From contig OY755246.1 in the NCBI GenBank assembly GCA_963576725.1, positions 76,228,239 to 76,292,238 on the forward strand: DNA of 64,000 nt. The letters are read 5' to 3'. A program made the position numbers and the translations under genes. The DNA comes from Azorinus chamasolen. Lineage: Eukaryota > Mollusca > Bivalvia > Cardiida > Solecurtidae. Positions within the stretch are counted from its first letter, which is position 1; each line of letters opens with the position of its first letter. Below are positions 1 through 11,100 of this stretch, piece after piece. Below the pieces are notes generated by a model, which ran no database searches, was not told the DNA's origin, and saw only the letters and a program-made list of their open reading frames with translations.

Positions 1-1
1 T

Positions 2-1495
2 GCTGAGCATGAACTTAGTGAATTTGTTGAAACTTCACCCAGCTACATCAGAGATACAACTGATTTTATTAACAAATTAAAAGACATTAATGAACCACTT
101 TCAGAAAATTGCATTTTGTTCTGTTTTGACGTAGCAAAGTTGTATCCATCAGTCCCAAAGAAAGAGGGACTAGATGCATGTATGGAAGGCCTTGCAAACA
201 GAAGTGATCCGTTGATTGATACAGAAAATGTTCTTAAGATGATTCAAACAGTTTTAGACAACAACACATTTTCTTTTAGAGATAGCACTTTCATACAAAA
301 AGATGGGGTGGCAATTGGTTCAAAATTAGGAAAGAATTTTGCTTGTTCATATATGAGGAAATGGGATGAAGAATTGATGTCACACAAAAAAGTGCCAATG
401 TTTTACAAGAGATTCATTGATGATGGTTTCGGGATCTGGGATGGTACAGTTCAAGAACTGGAAGATTTTGCGAAACATGCAAACAGTATTCACCCGAATA
501 TTAGTATAGAGCTTAGATATGGTTTGGATCAGATAGAATTTCTGGATACTCTAGTTAAAATAGACAATGGTCATATATACACAGATCTTTATGTAAAACC
601 AACAGACAAACAGCTGTACCTTAATAATTCTTCTTGCCATCCTCCTAGTACAAAAAGGAGCATAGCATATGGTTTGGGACTAAGAATTAAGCGTATATGT
701 GAAAGAGAATCGGACTATATTAGAGAAAGAAATAAACTCAAGGGTCAGTTAAGGAAGAGAGGATATAGTGGTAGGATGATAGAAAATCAGTTGGTAAGGG
801 TGGATAAACTTGACAGATCTGCCACATTAGTAAAGAAACAAACAGTTAGATCTAACAGGAAAATGAATAGGGTCCCTTTAGTTTTGACGTATTCAAATCT
901 GCTACCGAATATACATTACATTGTAAACAAACATTCAAAAGTTTTGCATCAATCAGACCGGCTTAAAGAAGTATTCCAACAACTGCCAATCGTAGCATTC
1001 AGGCGTGATAAAAATCTATGTGACACACTGGTACATTCAAAAACTAACAGGATTGTTAGACCAAGGAATACAGTCTGTTCACAGGGTTGTGCTACTTGCA
1101 GTATTCTTGAAATGTCAAGTATAAGTGACACAAATAGGCAATCAGTTTACAATGTGTCAACTAATATTAACTGTAGAGAAAGAAATGTAGTATATGCAAT
1201 TAAATGCAGTAAATGCGATATAATGGTGTATGTCGGTGAAACTGAGAGAGAAATTCGGGAGAGAATGAAAGAACATTTGAGTGATGTGAGGCATGAGAGA
1301 GAGAAGCCAATAAATAGACATTTTGGAATCGGTGGTCATAGCAGTGATGATGTGAGATTTGTAGTTTTGAAACGGATGTTCCATGCATGTAGAACTGAAA
1401 GACAGATCCATGAAACTGATTGGATATGGAGGCTGAGAACCTACAGACCATTTGGCTGTAACATCAAAGAGGATAATGCGCTAATGCATGCATGA
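2..1495 (+). CDS. Canonical Penelope-like element ORF (reverse transcriptase + C-terminal GIY-YIG endonuclease), 5' end outside window
   Basis: The reading frame is open from base 2, so this is the C-terminal 497 codons of a longer ORF. Visible reverse transcriptase motifs are FDVAKLYPSVP (motif A), GVAIGSKLGKNFA (motif B) and RFIDDGFGIW, whose catalytic Asp pair is at 419-424, followed by a FLDT motif. A Cys-rich stretch (CSQGCATC) precedes a GIY-YIG nuclease with VVYAIKC, MVYVGETEREIRERMKEHL, then NRHF and the ETDWIWRL helix. This RT-then-endonuclease order is typical of endonuclease-bearing Penelope-like retrotransposons, which copy RNA at nicked chromosomal sites. The visible part has no stop or frameshift and ends at TGA 1493-1495. 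It could be an active copy, but the N-terminus is not visible. Confidence 0.93.
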   Translation, partial: AEHELSEFVETSPSYIRDTTDFINKLKDINEPLSENCILFCFDVAKLYPSVPKKEGLDACMEGLANRSDPLIDTENVLKMIQTVLDNNTFSFRDSTFIQKDGVAIGSKLGKNFACSYMRKWDEELMSHKKVPMFYKRFIDDGFGIWDGTVQELEDFAKHANSIHPNISIELRYGLDQIEFLDTLVKIDNGHIYTDLYVKPTDKQLYLNNSSCHPPSTKRSIAYGLGLRIKRICERESDYIRERNKLKGQLRKRGYSGRMIENQLVRVDKLDRSATLVKKQTVRSNRKMNRVPLVLTYSNLLPNIHYIVNKHSKVLHQSDRLKEVFQQLPIVAFRRDKNLCDTLVHSKTNRIVRPRNTVCSQGCATCSILEMSSISDTNRQSVYNVSTNINCRERNVVYAIKCSKCDIMVYVGETEREIRERMKEHLSDVRHEREKPINRHFGIGGHSSDDVRFVVLKRMFHACRTERQIHETDWIWRLRTYRPFGCNIKEDNALMHA

Positions 1496-1725
1496 CGTCG
1501 TTGTACCCATGACGTCATTTGATGACGTCATTTTGATGACGTCATGACATTTTAAAAAACAACCCAATGTCACCAAGACGACGCTGGATCAACATTATTC
1601 TCTTTGATTTTATGGCTGAATGCATGTAACAAAAATGTGACGTGTATTTTGACATGATAATCTTTGACAAAGGCCCTTAGTGGTCGAAATATTAGATCAG
1701 AGCAGTTTAAGTATTTATGTATTAT
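1496..1725 (+). mobile_element. 3' untranslated tail of the canonical Penelope-like element
   Basis: This tail follows the ORF directly and recurs at 62403-62715 together with the last codons of the ORF, which fixes the element's 3' part. It contains several TGACGTCA-like palindromes near 1493-1545 and a short hairpin (GGCC-loop-GGTC followed by GAAA) at about 1670-1690. The similarity between the two copies ends near 1725. Confidence 0.75.
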
Positions 1726-1950
1726 ATTAATTCCCTATTTTGGAATATTTACTTCATTGTTCCTTTTTATCTAGTAAATGCTCCTTTTCGGTCACCCAGA
1801 GTGACGTCCCTTGTTCTTAAAATATTGACGTGACGTCATTACGACGTTGTTGCCATGTAACGTTATTAGTATTATTCCTCCTGAAGATCATGCTTGTGAA
1901 ACCGGTTGAGCACAAATAAAGTTCATTTAAAGGCTTGATATTACTTTCTA
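1726..1950 (+). other. Mixed repeat remnants after the Penelope-like element
   Basis: Bases 1765-1795 resemble the arm of the hairpin MITE at 3942-4168 (AATGCTCCTTTTCGGT). Bases 1875-1925 read CTGAAGATCATGCTTGTGAA and then an AATAAA, which looks like the 3' tail of another retroelement. No gene is seen here. Confidence 0.4.
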
Positions 1951-2177
1951 CTCGCTTTGTTATATATACAATAAATAGAAAATTCCTGAAAATGGTATTA
2001 TATGTTCAAGAAGGGCGTATATGAGTATATAACAAGCCAGTAGTGAATATATTGGTCCCAAAGTTACTTACACACAACTTGACCGATCTCGTGATCCGTT
2101 AACGGAGACATATTTTCACTCAGGTCTGAAATATAAAGATACTTATCAGAGTAGATAAGAGTATGCCATCGCACCCG

Positions 2178-2178
<1 letters not shown>

Positions 2179-2244
<66 letters not shown>

Positions 2245-2331
2245 CTCTCTCTCTCTGTCTCTGTCTGTCTCTGTCTCTGTCTCTGTCTCTGTCTCTGTCT
2301 CTCTGTCTCTGTCTCTGTCTCTGTCTCTCTG

Positions 2332-2380
<49 letters not shown>

Positions 2381-2421
2381 CTCTGTCTCTGTCTCTGTCT
2401 CTGTCTCTGTCTCTGTCTCTG
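2179..2421 (+). repeat. (CT)n / (GTCTCT)n microsatellite
   Basis: Nearly pure CT dinucleotides grade into GTCTCT hexamers over about 240 bp. The open frames on both strands here (Ser-Leu and Arg-Glu runs) are low-complexity artefacts. Confidence 0.98.
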
Positions 2422-2929
2422 TTTCCCACGATATTCCACACGCTATATAATTGTATAAGTATTCAGCTAAATGTTTTCAATATCTAAATACTGCCAAAGT
2501 CTTAAAACCCGCCGTGTTTTTAAGAGACGGTTTAAAGGCGGAAATAGACGGACATGCACGGCGAACCACAGATTGATTTGGACAACGCTTAGAATGCTGC
2601 GATTACTTCTATAGCTACAAGGCCTTGGAAGCATTACTGTCAAGTGAACACGCCCCATGTGCTCACAACAAGCTGACGCAGGTAAGGAGCACGTTAGGAC
2701 ACATAACTGATTGTTCGACTGATTCCGCTGATTTCCGCAGTAATCAAAGTTTCTAAAACAGCATTATATACAAACAGTTATTTCCCTATCATATTTGTAC
2801 ATAGTTAGTTTTTGGTAGCGTTAATTTAGATTCTGAAGCCATTTTGTTACTTAAAGTTTGAATGATATAAACAACAAGAGTGCCAGTGGGCACAATATAC
2901 GCCTGTTCAACACAAACGTAAATTTTAAG

Positions 2930-3480
2930 ACCAAGTGTGCGATGTTCCAAGATTCAAGGCTTTATCTCAAAGGGTTATGTAAATAATTGGACTTTAATAA
3001 AAATATTAACCAAAAATTCTAAATTAAAAAGGTACGTAATTCTGTCAAAATGCTCGACAGAGTTATGTACTCTTGCCTACCCGATGACGCTTGTGATGGT
3101 GAATAAGTGTTTCAAGTTTCAAAGCTTCAAAGATAAAGAAGGACTTAAAGGACTTTAACAAAAACTGCAATCAAAAGTTCTAGGTTAAAAATGGGTCATA
3201 ATTCTGTCAAAGTGCTTAGAGTTATGTAATCTTGCCTACATATGAAGCCTGTGATAGTGAACAAGTGTTGGAAGTTTCAAAGCTTTATCTCAAAGGGTTA
3301 TGTAAATGGGGGGACTTTAACAAAAACCTTAACCAAAAATTCAAATTTAAAAAGGGCAATAATTCTGTCAAAATGCTTGACAGTTTTATGTACTCTTGCA
3401 TATAGATGAAGCTTGTGCTGGTGAACAAGTGTTCCAACTTTAAAACGTTTTCTCAAACGGTTAATTAAATAAAGGGACTT
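2930..3480 (+). repeat. About three tandem copies of a ~170-bp unit
   Basis: The unit carries the markers TAATTCTGTCAAAATGCT, GTTATGTACTCTTGCCTAC and AGCTTTATCTCAAAGGGTTA in a fixed order. These recur near 2960-3130, 3140-3310 and 3310-3480. The copies are diverged, and no coding potential is shared between them. Confidence 0.75.
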
Positions 3481-3519
3481 TCAACATAAATTGAGGTTAA
3501 CATACTTGCTTCACGCAAA

Positions 3520-3900
3520 TCTAAGTCAAATTGTGCGACCTTGAACTGGGATATACATACCGGGACACACCCATGCTACTGTAGTATCTCTTGATAATCA
3601 TTGTGGTTACATTTGAGAAGGATCCATCAAGTAGAACTTGAGTTAGAGATGTTACAGACAGACTGACATTTAACATATTTGCTAAACGCAAACGCTAAAC
3701 GCACATTCTAATAGTCTAATTATGCGACATTGACTTTACTTGGATATACGTACCGGGACTCGACAGGCTACTGTAGCATGTCCAGATAAACATTGTCGTT
3801 AAATTTGAGAACGATCCACCCAGCCGAATTTGAGTTAGAGATGTTACAGACAGACAGACGGACAGCGCCATTTCATAAATCGTCCCGTTTTTTCAAAAAG
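3520..3900 (+). repeat. Two diverged ~180-bp direct repeats with a GACAGACAGACGGACAG tail
   Basis: Each half carries GGGATATACATACCGGGAC (or the close variant GGATATACGTACCGGGACT), then CTACTGTAG, GAACGATCCA or GAAGGATCCA, and TTAGAGATGTTACAGACAGA. A similar tail of GACAGACGGACAG followed by a CCGxxTTTTCA motif occurs at 31795-31860 and 59850-59900. This suggests a dispersed retroelement 3' end. Confidence 0.6.
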
Positions 3901-3910
3901 GCGTATAAAA

Positions 3911-4272
3911 TACAGTAGAGAACCTGTCCTAATCGGCCATTTTAACCCATTCCCTCATAGACTATTTTTAGATCAAACCACTTTGAATAAATCTACCGAA
4001 AAGGAGCATTAACTAGAGAAAAGGAAATTTAAGATTTTTGTAGTTTGAAACCATTGTGATAAATAGAGCATTTGCTCCTATAGGAGCAAATGCTCTCTTT
4101 ATCACAATGGTTTAAACAGGTGACTTTACAGAGGCGTAGAAAGGCGTATTTATGGAGGAAAGGGTTAAAGAGGTTCTATAGGAGCTTTCTGCATTGCATT
4201 AGCCCTACATTAAGCAACCAGCTACTCCCGTGTTCAATAACTGAATGGCTGCTTAGGACAGGTTCCACTGTA
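3911..4272. mobile_element. TIR element enclosing a hairpin MITE
   Basis: The left end TACAGTAGAGAACCTGTCCT is matched in inverted orientation by AGGACAGGTTCCACTGTA at the right end, giving Tc1/mariner-like CAGT...ACTG ends with a TA at each side. A second transposon (3942-4168) sits inside it. The element at 5724-6144 has similar inner termini. Confidence 0.7.
3942..4168. mobile_element. Hairpin MITE, family H1 (TTAACCC...GGGTTAA ends)
   Basis: The ends are TTAACCCATTCCCTC and GGAAAGGGTTAA. The centre is a near-perfect hairpin at about 4047-4115: AACCATTGTGATAAATAGAG, then TTTGCTCCTATAGGAGCAAA, then the reverse arm. TTAA followed by CCC at both ends resembles piggyBac termini and target site, but no transposase is present. 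Other copies lie at 14958-15165, 18171-18374 and 43119-43347. Confidence 0.8.
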
Positions 4273-4715
4273 CACATTTAACCCGTTGAATGTGAGAATG
4301 CACTGACATTGCAAATAGTGCAGACACAGGCCAGACGGCTCCTAGAGGACATATATCAGCTCACAGAGGAGCTCACAAAGGAGCTCATAGAGGAGCTCAT
4401 AGAAGAGTCCTCTGATCAGGGTCTGCTCTGTTTGCCACTCTAGCATATGTAAGCCGTTCATACTGCGTTGACACTATAACTAAACACTAATGGTTTATAT
4501 ATATTCGTAAAAATGGGTAAAGTTCAAACGTTTTAATGCCATCCTTACACGTTGACAGAGCTTCAATACTAGCGCAGAATTTATTTCACCAATTTTAATG
4601 CGGGAAACAAGTTGACTGTAATTTGCAAACAGTGTAACCCAGATCAGACGACTCATCGAGGAGCCCTTTGATCAGAGTCTGCACTGTTTATCATTCAAAA
4701 TCCTCTCACTATAAG

Positions 4716-4878
4716 TACAGTAAAACAACTCTATAACGGACACTAAACTACATCAAGTATTTTGTGTCAATGGCAGATGGCTTCTTAAAGCAAGTTCACC
4801 TTGCTTTATGCAGCCACCTGCCCTAAATACCAACTAATAAACACAATTTAGTGGCCGTTATAGAGAGGTTTTACTGTA
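4716..4878. mobile_element. Tc1/mariner-like MITE
   Basis: The ends are TACAGTAAAACAACTCTATA and TATAGAGAGGTTTTACTGTA, which are inverted and bounded by TA. The interior has an inverted pair around GCAGGTGGCTGCTTAA-like motifs. A longer relative with the same ends is at 47626-47827. Confidence 0.75.
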
Positions 4879-4969
4879 TAACCTTTTAAACGGTACGGAC
4901 TCTACCAATAAACAGCGATGGACTGCTCCACTCTGAAAATCTAGCATTGATAAGGTTAATATACTTAGG

Positions 4970-5330
4970 CTTATGTTTCTTTACCAATAATCCAAACAAA
5001 ACTGTTGTGTAAACATGGTCCTGTATGGTATTCTAAATCTACTAGCAAAGTTAAGCCTTGTATTGTCCTGTTTTATTAACCTGTCAATTTTAAATAATTA
5101 TACGCTTGCTGAACACGCCATATATAGCTTCGGTTGATATCGATTGTTTCCGCTAATAAAATCATTCCTACTTGGCTCATTCGAGTACTTGAACATTTAT
5201 TTTGAATCTCGTGAAACACGTTTGAAACACAGGTTTACCCAAGCTAAATAGAATCCTTTCAGTGGCGTAGGAATATTCACATTTGACAGGTCAATAAAAC
5301 AGGACAATATACATAATTAAATCGTATGGG
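4970..5330 (+). other. Non-coding stretch, no gene seen
   Basis: Two inverted copies of the phrase TATTGTCCTGTTTTATT (near 5055 and, inverted, near 5290) flank about 230 bp. This hints at a degraded foldback insertion. The same phrase occurs near 60617, at the broken 3' end of a Naiad copy. Confidence 0.35.
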
Positions 5331-5454
5331 CCGGTAAATTTCATTCAAGGATGAATTTGCCTGTGTAAAAATAATGACACCATGAATACTTATAAGCTCA
5401 TTATGTACACATGAATGTTTGATAATGGTAGAAACTGTAGAGTCAGATCTGTTA

Positions 5455-5575
5455 TAATTAGATAAGCAAACAGGGCAGGTCCTGTTCAGAGGCCTCCTAC
5501 AGGAACCGTCTGATGTGCTCCCAATGAAGCTGTCTGGTCAGGTCTGCTCTGCTTGCTTATGAAGTAATATAAATC
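5455..5575. mobile_element. Hairpin MITE, family H2 (partial)
   Basis: AAGCAAACAGGGCAGG and its inverted partner TCTGCTCTGCTTGCTTAT flank a central CCTCCTACAGGAACCGTCTG. The H2 family is the most frequent in the window. Its centre is GGCTCCTATAGGAGCC inside arms that read GCAAACAGAGTAGACCC. Confidence 0.65.
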
Positions 5576-5723
5576 TTATACTACGTTTCCTGTAATAATG
5601 AAATAAAACCCTTGGAACGTTATACTGTGTCATTGTAAAAGTTAGATTAATACGCACGATGGCATTATGGAATAAAGTTCAATCTATGTTTTCTATAGTA
5701 AGTATACGACTTAGCACATACAT

Positions 5724-6144
5724 AAGAACCTGTCCTCAGCGGTCATTTATTTATTGAATATAGGAGTCTTAAAAAGTGCGTGGGTCAACAGCAATGCAGA
5801 AAGCTCCTATAGGATTATTCTGGCTTATTGTTACCTGCATTAACCCATGTGTACCCAATGGATTCTTCTATGCTTATACATTGGATTAGTCCATGTTTTA
5901 GCTAAGGGGTGCCTGGTGTAAATTTTCACTTTCGTTTTGTTTTATACTGAAATTCCTATCAGCAATCAGCGTAGACTCTGGTCAAACGCCGCATTAAGCG
6001 GCGTCTGATCAGTGTCTACATTGTTTGCCTATTTCCCATACATTGTATATGGGATTGTGGGCACAAATGGGTTATAAGCTACCACATGCCATACTTACCC
6101 ATAATAACACCTCGTTTTGGTGGCCGCTTAAGACAGGTTCTACT
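5724..6144. mobile_element. TIR element with AGAACCTGTCCT ends
   Basis: AGAACCTGTCCTCAGCGGTC on the left is matched by GGCCGCTTAAGACAGGTTCT on the right. It is a relative of the 3911-4272 element. No transposase ORF is present. Confidence 0.65.
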
Positions 6145-6860
6145 ATTCCTTTGCATTAATTTAACACTACTCACCGCTTGGAGTGGCAGTCTGTAATGGA
6201 CGGCTGGAGTGAATGTCGTCTTTGTCTCCAGGAAACTTGTCTTGACCTGGAAGGTAGACACTTTAATGAAATTAAACTCAGGATAAACAAGTTCTCACCT
6301 TTCAACTTGTTTGTAAAGCGGAATAGATTGATTTAATACTGTTTTGCTAACTTTAGATTAGACTGATAAAGTAGAAAATAGTGTAGACCCTGATCAAATA
6401 GTGAAGATCCTGATCAAACTTAGAGGCAGATTGATCTGGGGCTTCACTATTTCTTCAAAGTTTGTCTGTCCGAATACTTGGAGTAATTCATGGCATGTCT
6501 GATTCATTCGCCGAAACAATAATAGGTATTTACAGTAATTATCAAAATCTGAATTCTGAAAGAGTGTCCTTACAATAATCTGCATAGTGCTCTCAATCAA
6601 TCGGTGCTGACAAAGTTACTACCACTATAATTAGTTAAGGTGTTCCGTAACAAAACCCATGGAAACGGTATAAACCCAGCTAAGCAGTCATGTCAACGAT
6701 GTGTCGTCTAATCGTGTATATTCACTATTCGCCACTTATAACAGTATAGCAGAATTCTGTACCTCTGAAAACAACTGAGCCCCAGACCTGTCGCCAATTT
6801 CAATGCCCTTATACCGATTTTCAAATAGAGCAACTAATTTCTTGAACAAACATCTCTTAA
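6145..6860 (+). other. Non-coding stretch, no gene or clear repeat seen
   Basis: Short open frames here lack domain-like composition and splice context. A weak duplication of TGATCAAA near 6390-6420 is the only structure noticed. Confidence 0.5.
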
Positions 6861-6865
6861 CACTT

Positions 6866-7290
6866 ACTCCGCAAACAAGACACATATCCCGCAAACAAGA
6901 CACATACTCCACAAACAAGACACATACCCCGCAAACAAGACTCATACCCCGCACGCAAACAAGACTCATACCCCGCACGCAAACAAGACACATACTCCGC
7001 AAACACGACACATACCCCGAAAACAAAACACATGCCCCGCAAACAAGACACATACTCCGCAAACACGACACATGCCCCGCAAACAAAACACATGCCCCGC
7101 AAACAAGACACATAATCCACAAACAAGACACATACCCCGCAAACAAGACTCATACCCCGCACGCAAACAAGACTCGTACCCCGCAAACAAGACACATACT
7201 CCGCAAACATGACACATACCCCGCAATCAAGACACATACTCCGCAAATAAGACACATACCCCGCAAACAAGACACATACCCCGCGAACTA
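6866..7290 (+). repeat. 20-bp minisatellite
   Basis: About 20 copies of a unit close to CCGCAAACAAGACACATACY, with occasional 4-bp GCAC or ACGC insertions. Open frames on both strands, including a Cys-rich minus-strand frame, arise only from the periodicity. Confidence 0.95.
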
Positions 7291-7867
7291 TTGCAAGTGT
7301 GACAACTTTCAATTCCATCAAGCTTTTGAGAAGAGGCTGATCGAATGTCAAACTGCTTGAATGCTCATGAGAACCCGGATTGCTCGGAGTCTCATCTGGA
7401 TCCAAACTGTTGGCAAATTCAGGTCACGAATAGCGACATGAGGAATAAACTGCAATTACATATTGTTCAAAGTCTGAATATGACACAAATTTGGTCACGG
7501 CACAATTTGTAAGATCAGATCTACATGTACATCAGTTCATAAACAAACAGAGCATGCATATAATACGGCTCCTACAAAAGCCAATTTAGTAGGCAGGTCT
7601 GTCACGTTTTATTCCACCTTGCGTATTTCAATATACCTATTTTGTCAATGAATATTCAGTAGGAATAAACACAGAACAGGGAAAGGGTTATGAGCTGATA
7701 TGGATCTAATACACATGTACTAGTGTCTGTCATGAGCAAGTATTCCTGTCTTCGCGTGCCATTTTGAAACGTTCGCTAATTACTATTCGTGTTGTCATAA
7801 TGTCTTAGATGAATATTCATGGAGTAAATGGTCAACTAAAGGGTTAATGCATAATGCATAATAATCA

Positions 7868-8124
7868 CTAGGTTAGTAGTGGTATAAGCGATGTCGCCAA
7901 CTCACGAAGGTTTAGTCGCTCTACGTGGTGAGGTGAATGAGCACGAAACACGTGATCGTTTGGCATCGGAGCTCCGTAAATGTACACAGTGGCTCGGTGC
8001 TTTCCCTTCGAGGTAGCCATGTACAGGGCCTTGTAGCGTCCCGACGTCTTTGAATTATCAATCACATTGGCCTGACGTTGACGTCCAGACGGATCAGTGA
8101 CGTCAACGCGCATGTCAACACCGC
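7868..8124 (-). CDS. TRIM45-like exon 3 (filamin-type repeat and C-terminus)
   Basis: The acceptor TATACTGTAG precedes GCGGTGTTGAC. Joined in phase 1, it reads SDGGVDMRVDVTDPSG. The pattern DPSG...SGRYKALYMATSKGKHRATVYIYGAPM matches filamin/ABP280 repeats, which are Ig-like beta sandwiches. The stop is TAG at 7868-7870. A possible AATAAA lies about 260 bp downstream on this strand, near 7607. Confidence 0.8.
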
Positions 8125-11100
8125 CTACAGTATACAAAATTGATACATGTATTAACTATTTACTAAATATTAAGTATTTACTAAACACATCGATACAAAT
8201 TTTTGCTCCTACTCAGGATATCCTCAACCCTTATCCTCTGTGAATATTCATGCCAGAAATCATGGCATTTTGAATTTGATTAGATTGTTTGTTTTAATGG
8301 AACATGAACACGGGAAATTTTGGCAATGGCAGAACTTGTAGAATCATTTTATACTGGTTCATACACAAACAGAACAGACCTTGATCAGACAGCTCCTACG
8401 GGTGCCGTCTGATCTGGGCCCACTCTGTTGGCAAAAGCGTAGAAAGACGCATTGATGAAGTACAGGGTTTAAAATGTTTATAACTGTAAATAATTCTACA
8501 TTGACCACTGTCGAAAATAACACAGTATTTAATGTGTTACTATTCGAATATATTTGACTATATAAATTCTTCTATGAATATTCATTAATTAACATTTTCC
8601 CTCATATAAACGCGTTTTCACGCATTTGCAAACAGAGAAGACCCAGATCAGATGGCTCCTATAGGAGCCGTCTGATCAGGGTCTACTATGTTTGCTAATA
8701 GAATTTCATAGATCTGTTTCTTTGCTTTCTAAAATATCTACAATGGTCCACATTGCATATTTCTTTATAACTATTTTTGTTAATGAATATTCATTATTGG
8801 AATTTGGAATAATCATAGAACAGGGAAAGGGTTAAAGGGGAATTGTGCGAGTTCCACAGTAATTTTAAATGGAAGCATACAGTGGGTTGATACCATGGCG
8901 TATGTATACCAAATCTTATCCGCAATCCGCGACCTGACTCACCGTTGCAAATATGGCTTCTCTTTGCTTATTGGCTAATATAGAATTTTACAGTTTCTGT
9001 CATGGTCAACATGTATGTGTGTATTTGAAGCATATAATAAGAAGCCAACTATTCAATATCCATGATGCAATTATTTCGTATATGATTATCCATGGAGTAA
9101 AGAGTTCACGTTATATTCTACCCATTGTTTGTATGAATCAACACCAAAACTTGTAAATATATTCGTATTATAAAAACACTGATTATGTTCGATTTTCCAT
9201 TGGTATATTATGTACAGTAGCTTGAACGAAATAATGACATCGTGAATATGTATTAAGCTGGTAGAAACTTTAGTGTTAGATTTATTATAATTTCATAAGC
9301 AAACAAATCAGTCGTCTGATCTAGGTCTACTCTAAAACAACATGTTTATGAAGGAAATGGTTAATCTTAGTACATTCAGAACTGTTCTCAGAGGGGAAGT
9401 TTTAATGTAAGTATTACAAACCGTCTGATTGCTGGAGTCCTTCGCTGTCAAAGAGTGTAACATCCAGTATAGTCTGCTCTCGATCAACTGTGACGTCATT
9501 GGTCTGCACGTGAGTGTTGGGTCCGTAAGCGGAGCTGGACCAAACTTTTCCGAGTTCGCGCGAAGTCTTTACAAAGTCGTCTCCCATGTTCGTACTTTTG
9601 AATTTCAGCTCTTCATTATCATGCGGAATGGTATCAAATTCTTCGTCCCTCAAATGATTAAGGCGGTGAATGATGGTGTCCTTGTTGAATAAAAACTCCG
9701 ACTGTGTACCGTAGGTTATGATGTTTGTTGTAAATTCATTGGCATCCTCAAGGCAGTTAACGTGGTAATTAATGCTTTCTAACTGCGTTTCAAGTCGTTT
9801 TTTCTTTTCCTTCACCTTTGAATGAGCCTTATCTTTCAGCTCTACTCTGCGACGCTCAAGAGCCTTCACACAGTTATCAAAAGCGGCGTCTATCTGTCCG
9901 GTTGTGTGGTTTAAGCTGGAGTCAAGCTGGTCCATCGTCGTTTCTATAGTCGACGCAGTGTCCTGTGCAGTTAGCGTGCGATGCTTCACGTCGGACATAA
10001 GACCTTCGACAGACCGTTTGATATCTCCGTAAACTTCGTGAATATCCCGGATGACATGACCTTTCGATTCGGGATGTTCCGTTACTGCGCAGAGGGCACA
10101 GACAGGTCGGTCACAAGACTGTGACGTACAGTAGAAAGCGTATGGTTGGTCCTCGTGGTCTGGAAGCGTACAGTTCTGCGGGCGTTGAAAATCTTCTAAT
10201 GACAGTTCCCCTAATTGTTCCAAATTAAGAATATTGTGCTTCTTTGTGACTTTCGTCCGTTTGTGTGCGTCGACACAGTCGGTGCACAAGAATTGGGCGC
10301 ATTCTCTACAGCGTTGCTTCGCAGTCTTGTTTTTATTTTTACATTCTTGGCAGATAACATCTGAGTTCTTTCGTTGAACCTGGATTAAGATATTACAACT
10401 TTAAATCATTTAAATCATTTCCACAGTAGTATTGCATCGGTAAATTCATACTTCATAAATTCATATTTATAGTTGTTCTCCAGATAATGTATCTAGCGTT
10501 ATATAACTGTCAACACATACCGCCTGCCTGGTGATAGCTATTACGCAAGATTTAATCCATTAATTCTCGATACGCTTTGGGTACAATTTAAAAGGCACGT
10601 GATGTATTAAATCCCTTCGGTCCCTTTTCTGCAGGGAGTTACAGTGTAGAGTAAGACAAAGAAACACGTATTTAGGCCATGCTAGATTTCTAGACAAAAC
10701 AAGTGGGTGTACATTAGCAATATTATTGTTCTTTTCCCTTTCTTGGGTAGGATATGCCAGAGATGTGTATGACTATGTCTCTGGATATGCTATTTCCATA
10801 CATGGGACATAAAAGTAGCCGTTTTCCTTCATTGTGTCCATGTGACTGTATTTACTGTATACTGTATAAAAGATGTAATGCTTCTTGCATAAAACGGGAC
10901 TTTGTATTATTTTTAAATTAAAAAAATGGAAAATAGTACTCGGGATATCCTGACCAAATTAATTGTATAAACATGTAGTTACTTTTTTGGACTTGTTTGT
11001 GGATTACCACTGTTTTACTATACGAACTGGAATTCCAGGATACTTAATAAATTCATACAAATACTATCGGAGCAGTTTTCCATCTACCAACTCCAACTCA

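Noticed and set aside
2064..2450. Ser-Leu and Arg-Glu/Asp-rich open frames
   Set aside because: They are translations of a CT/GTCTCT microsatellite with no other support.
6736..7405. Cys-rich open frames on the minus strand
   Set aside because: They arise from a 20-bp minisatellite, not from a Cys-rich peptide gene.
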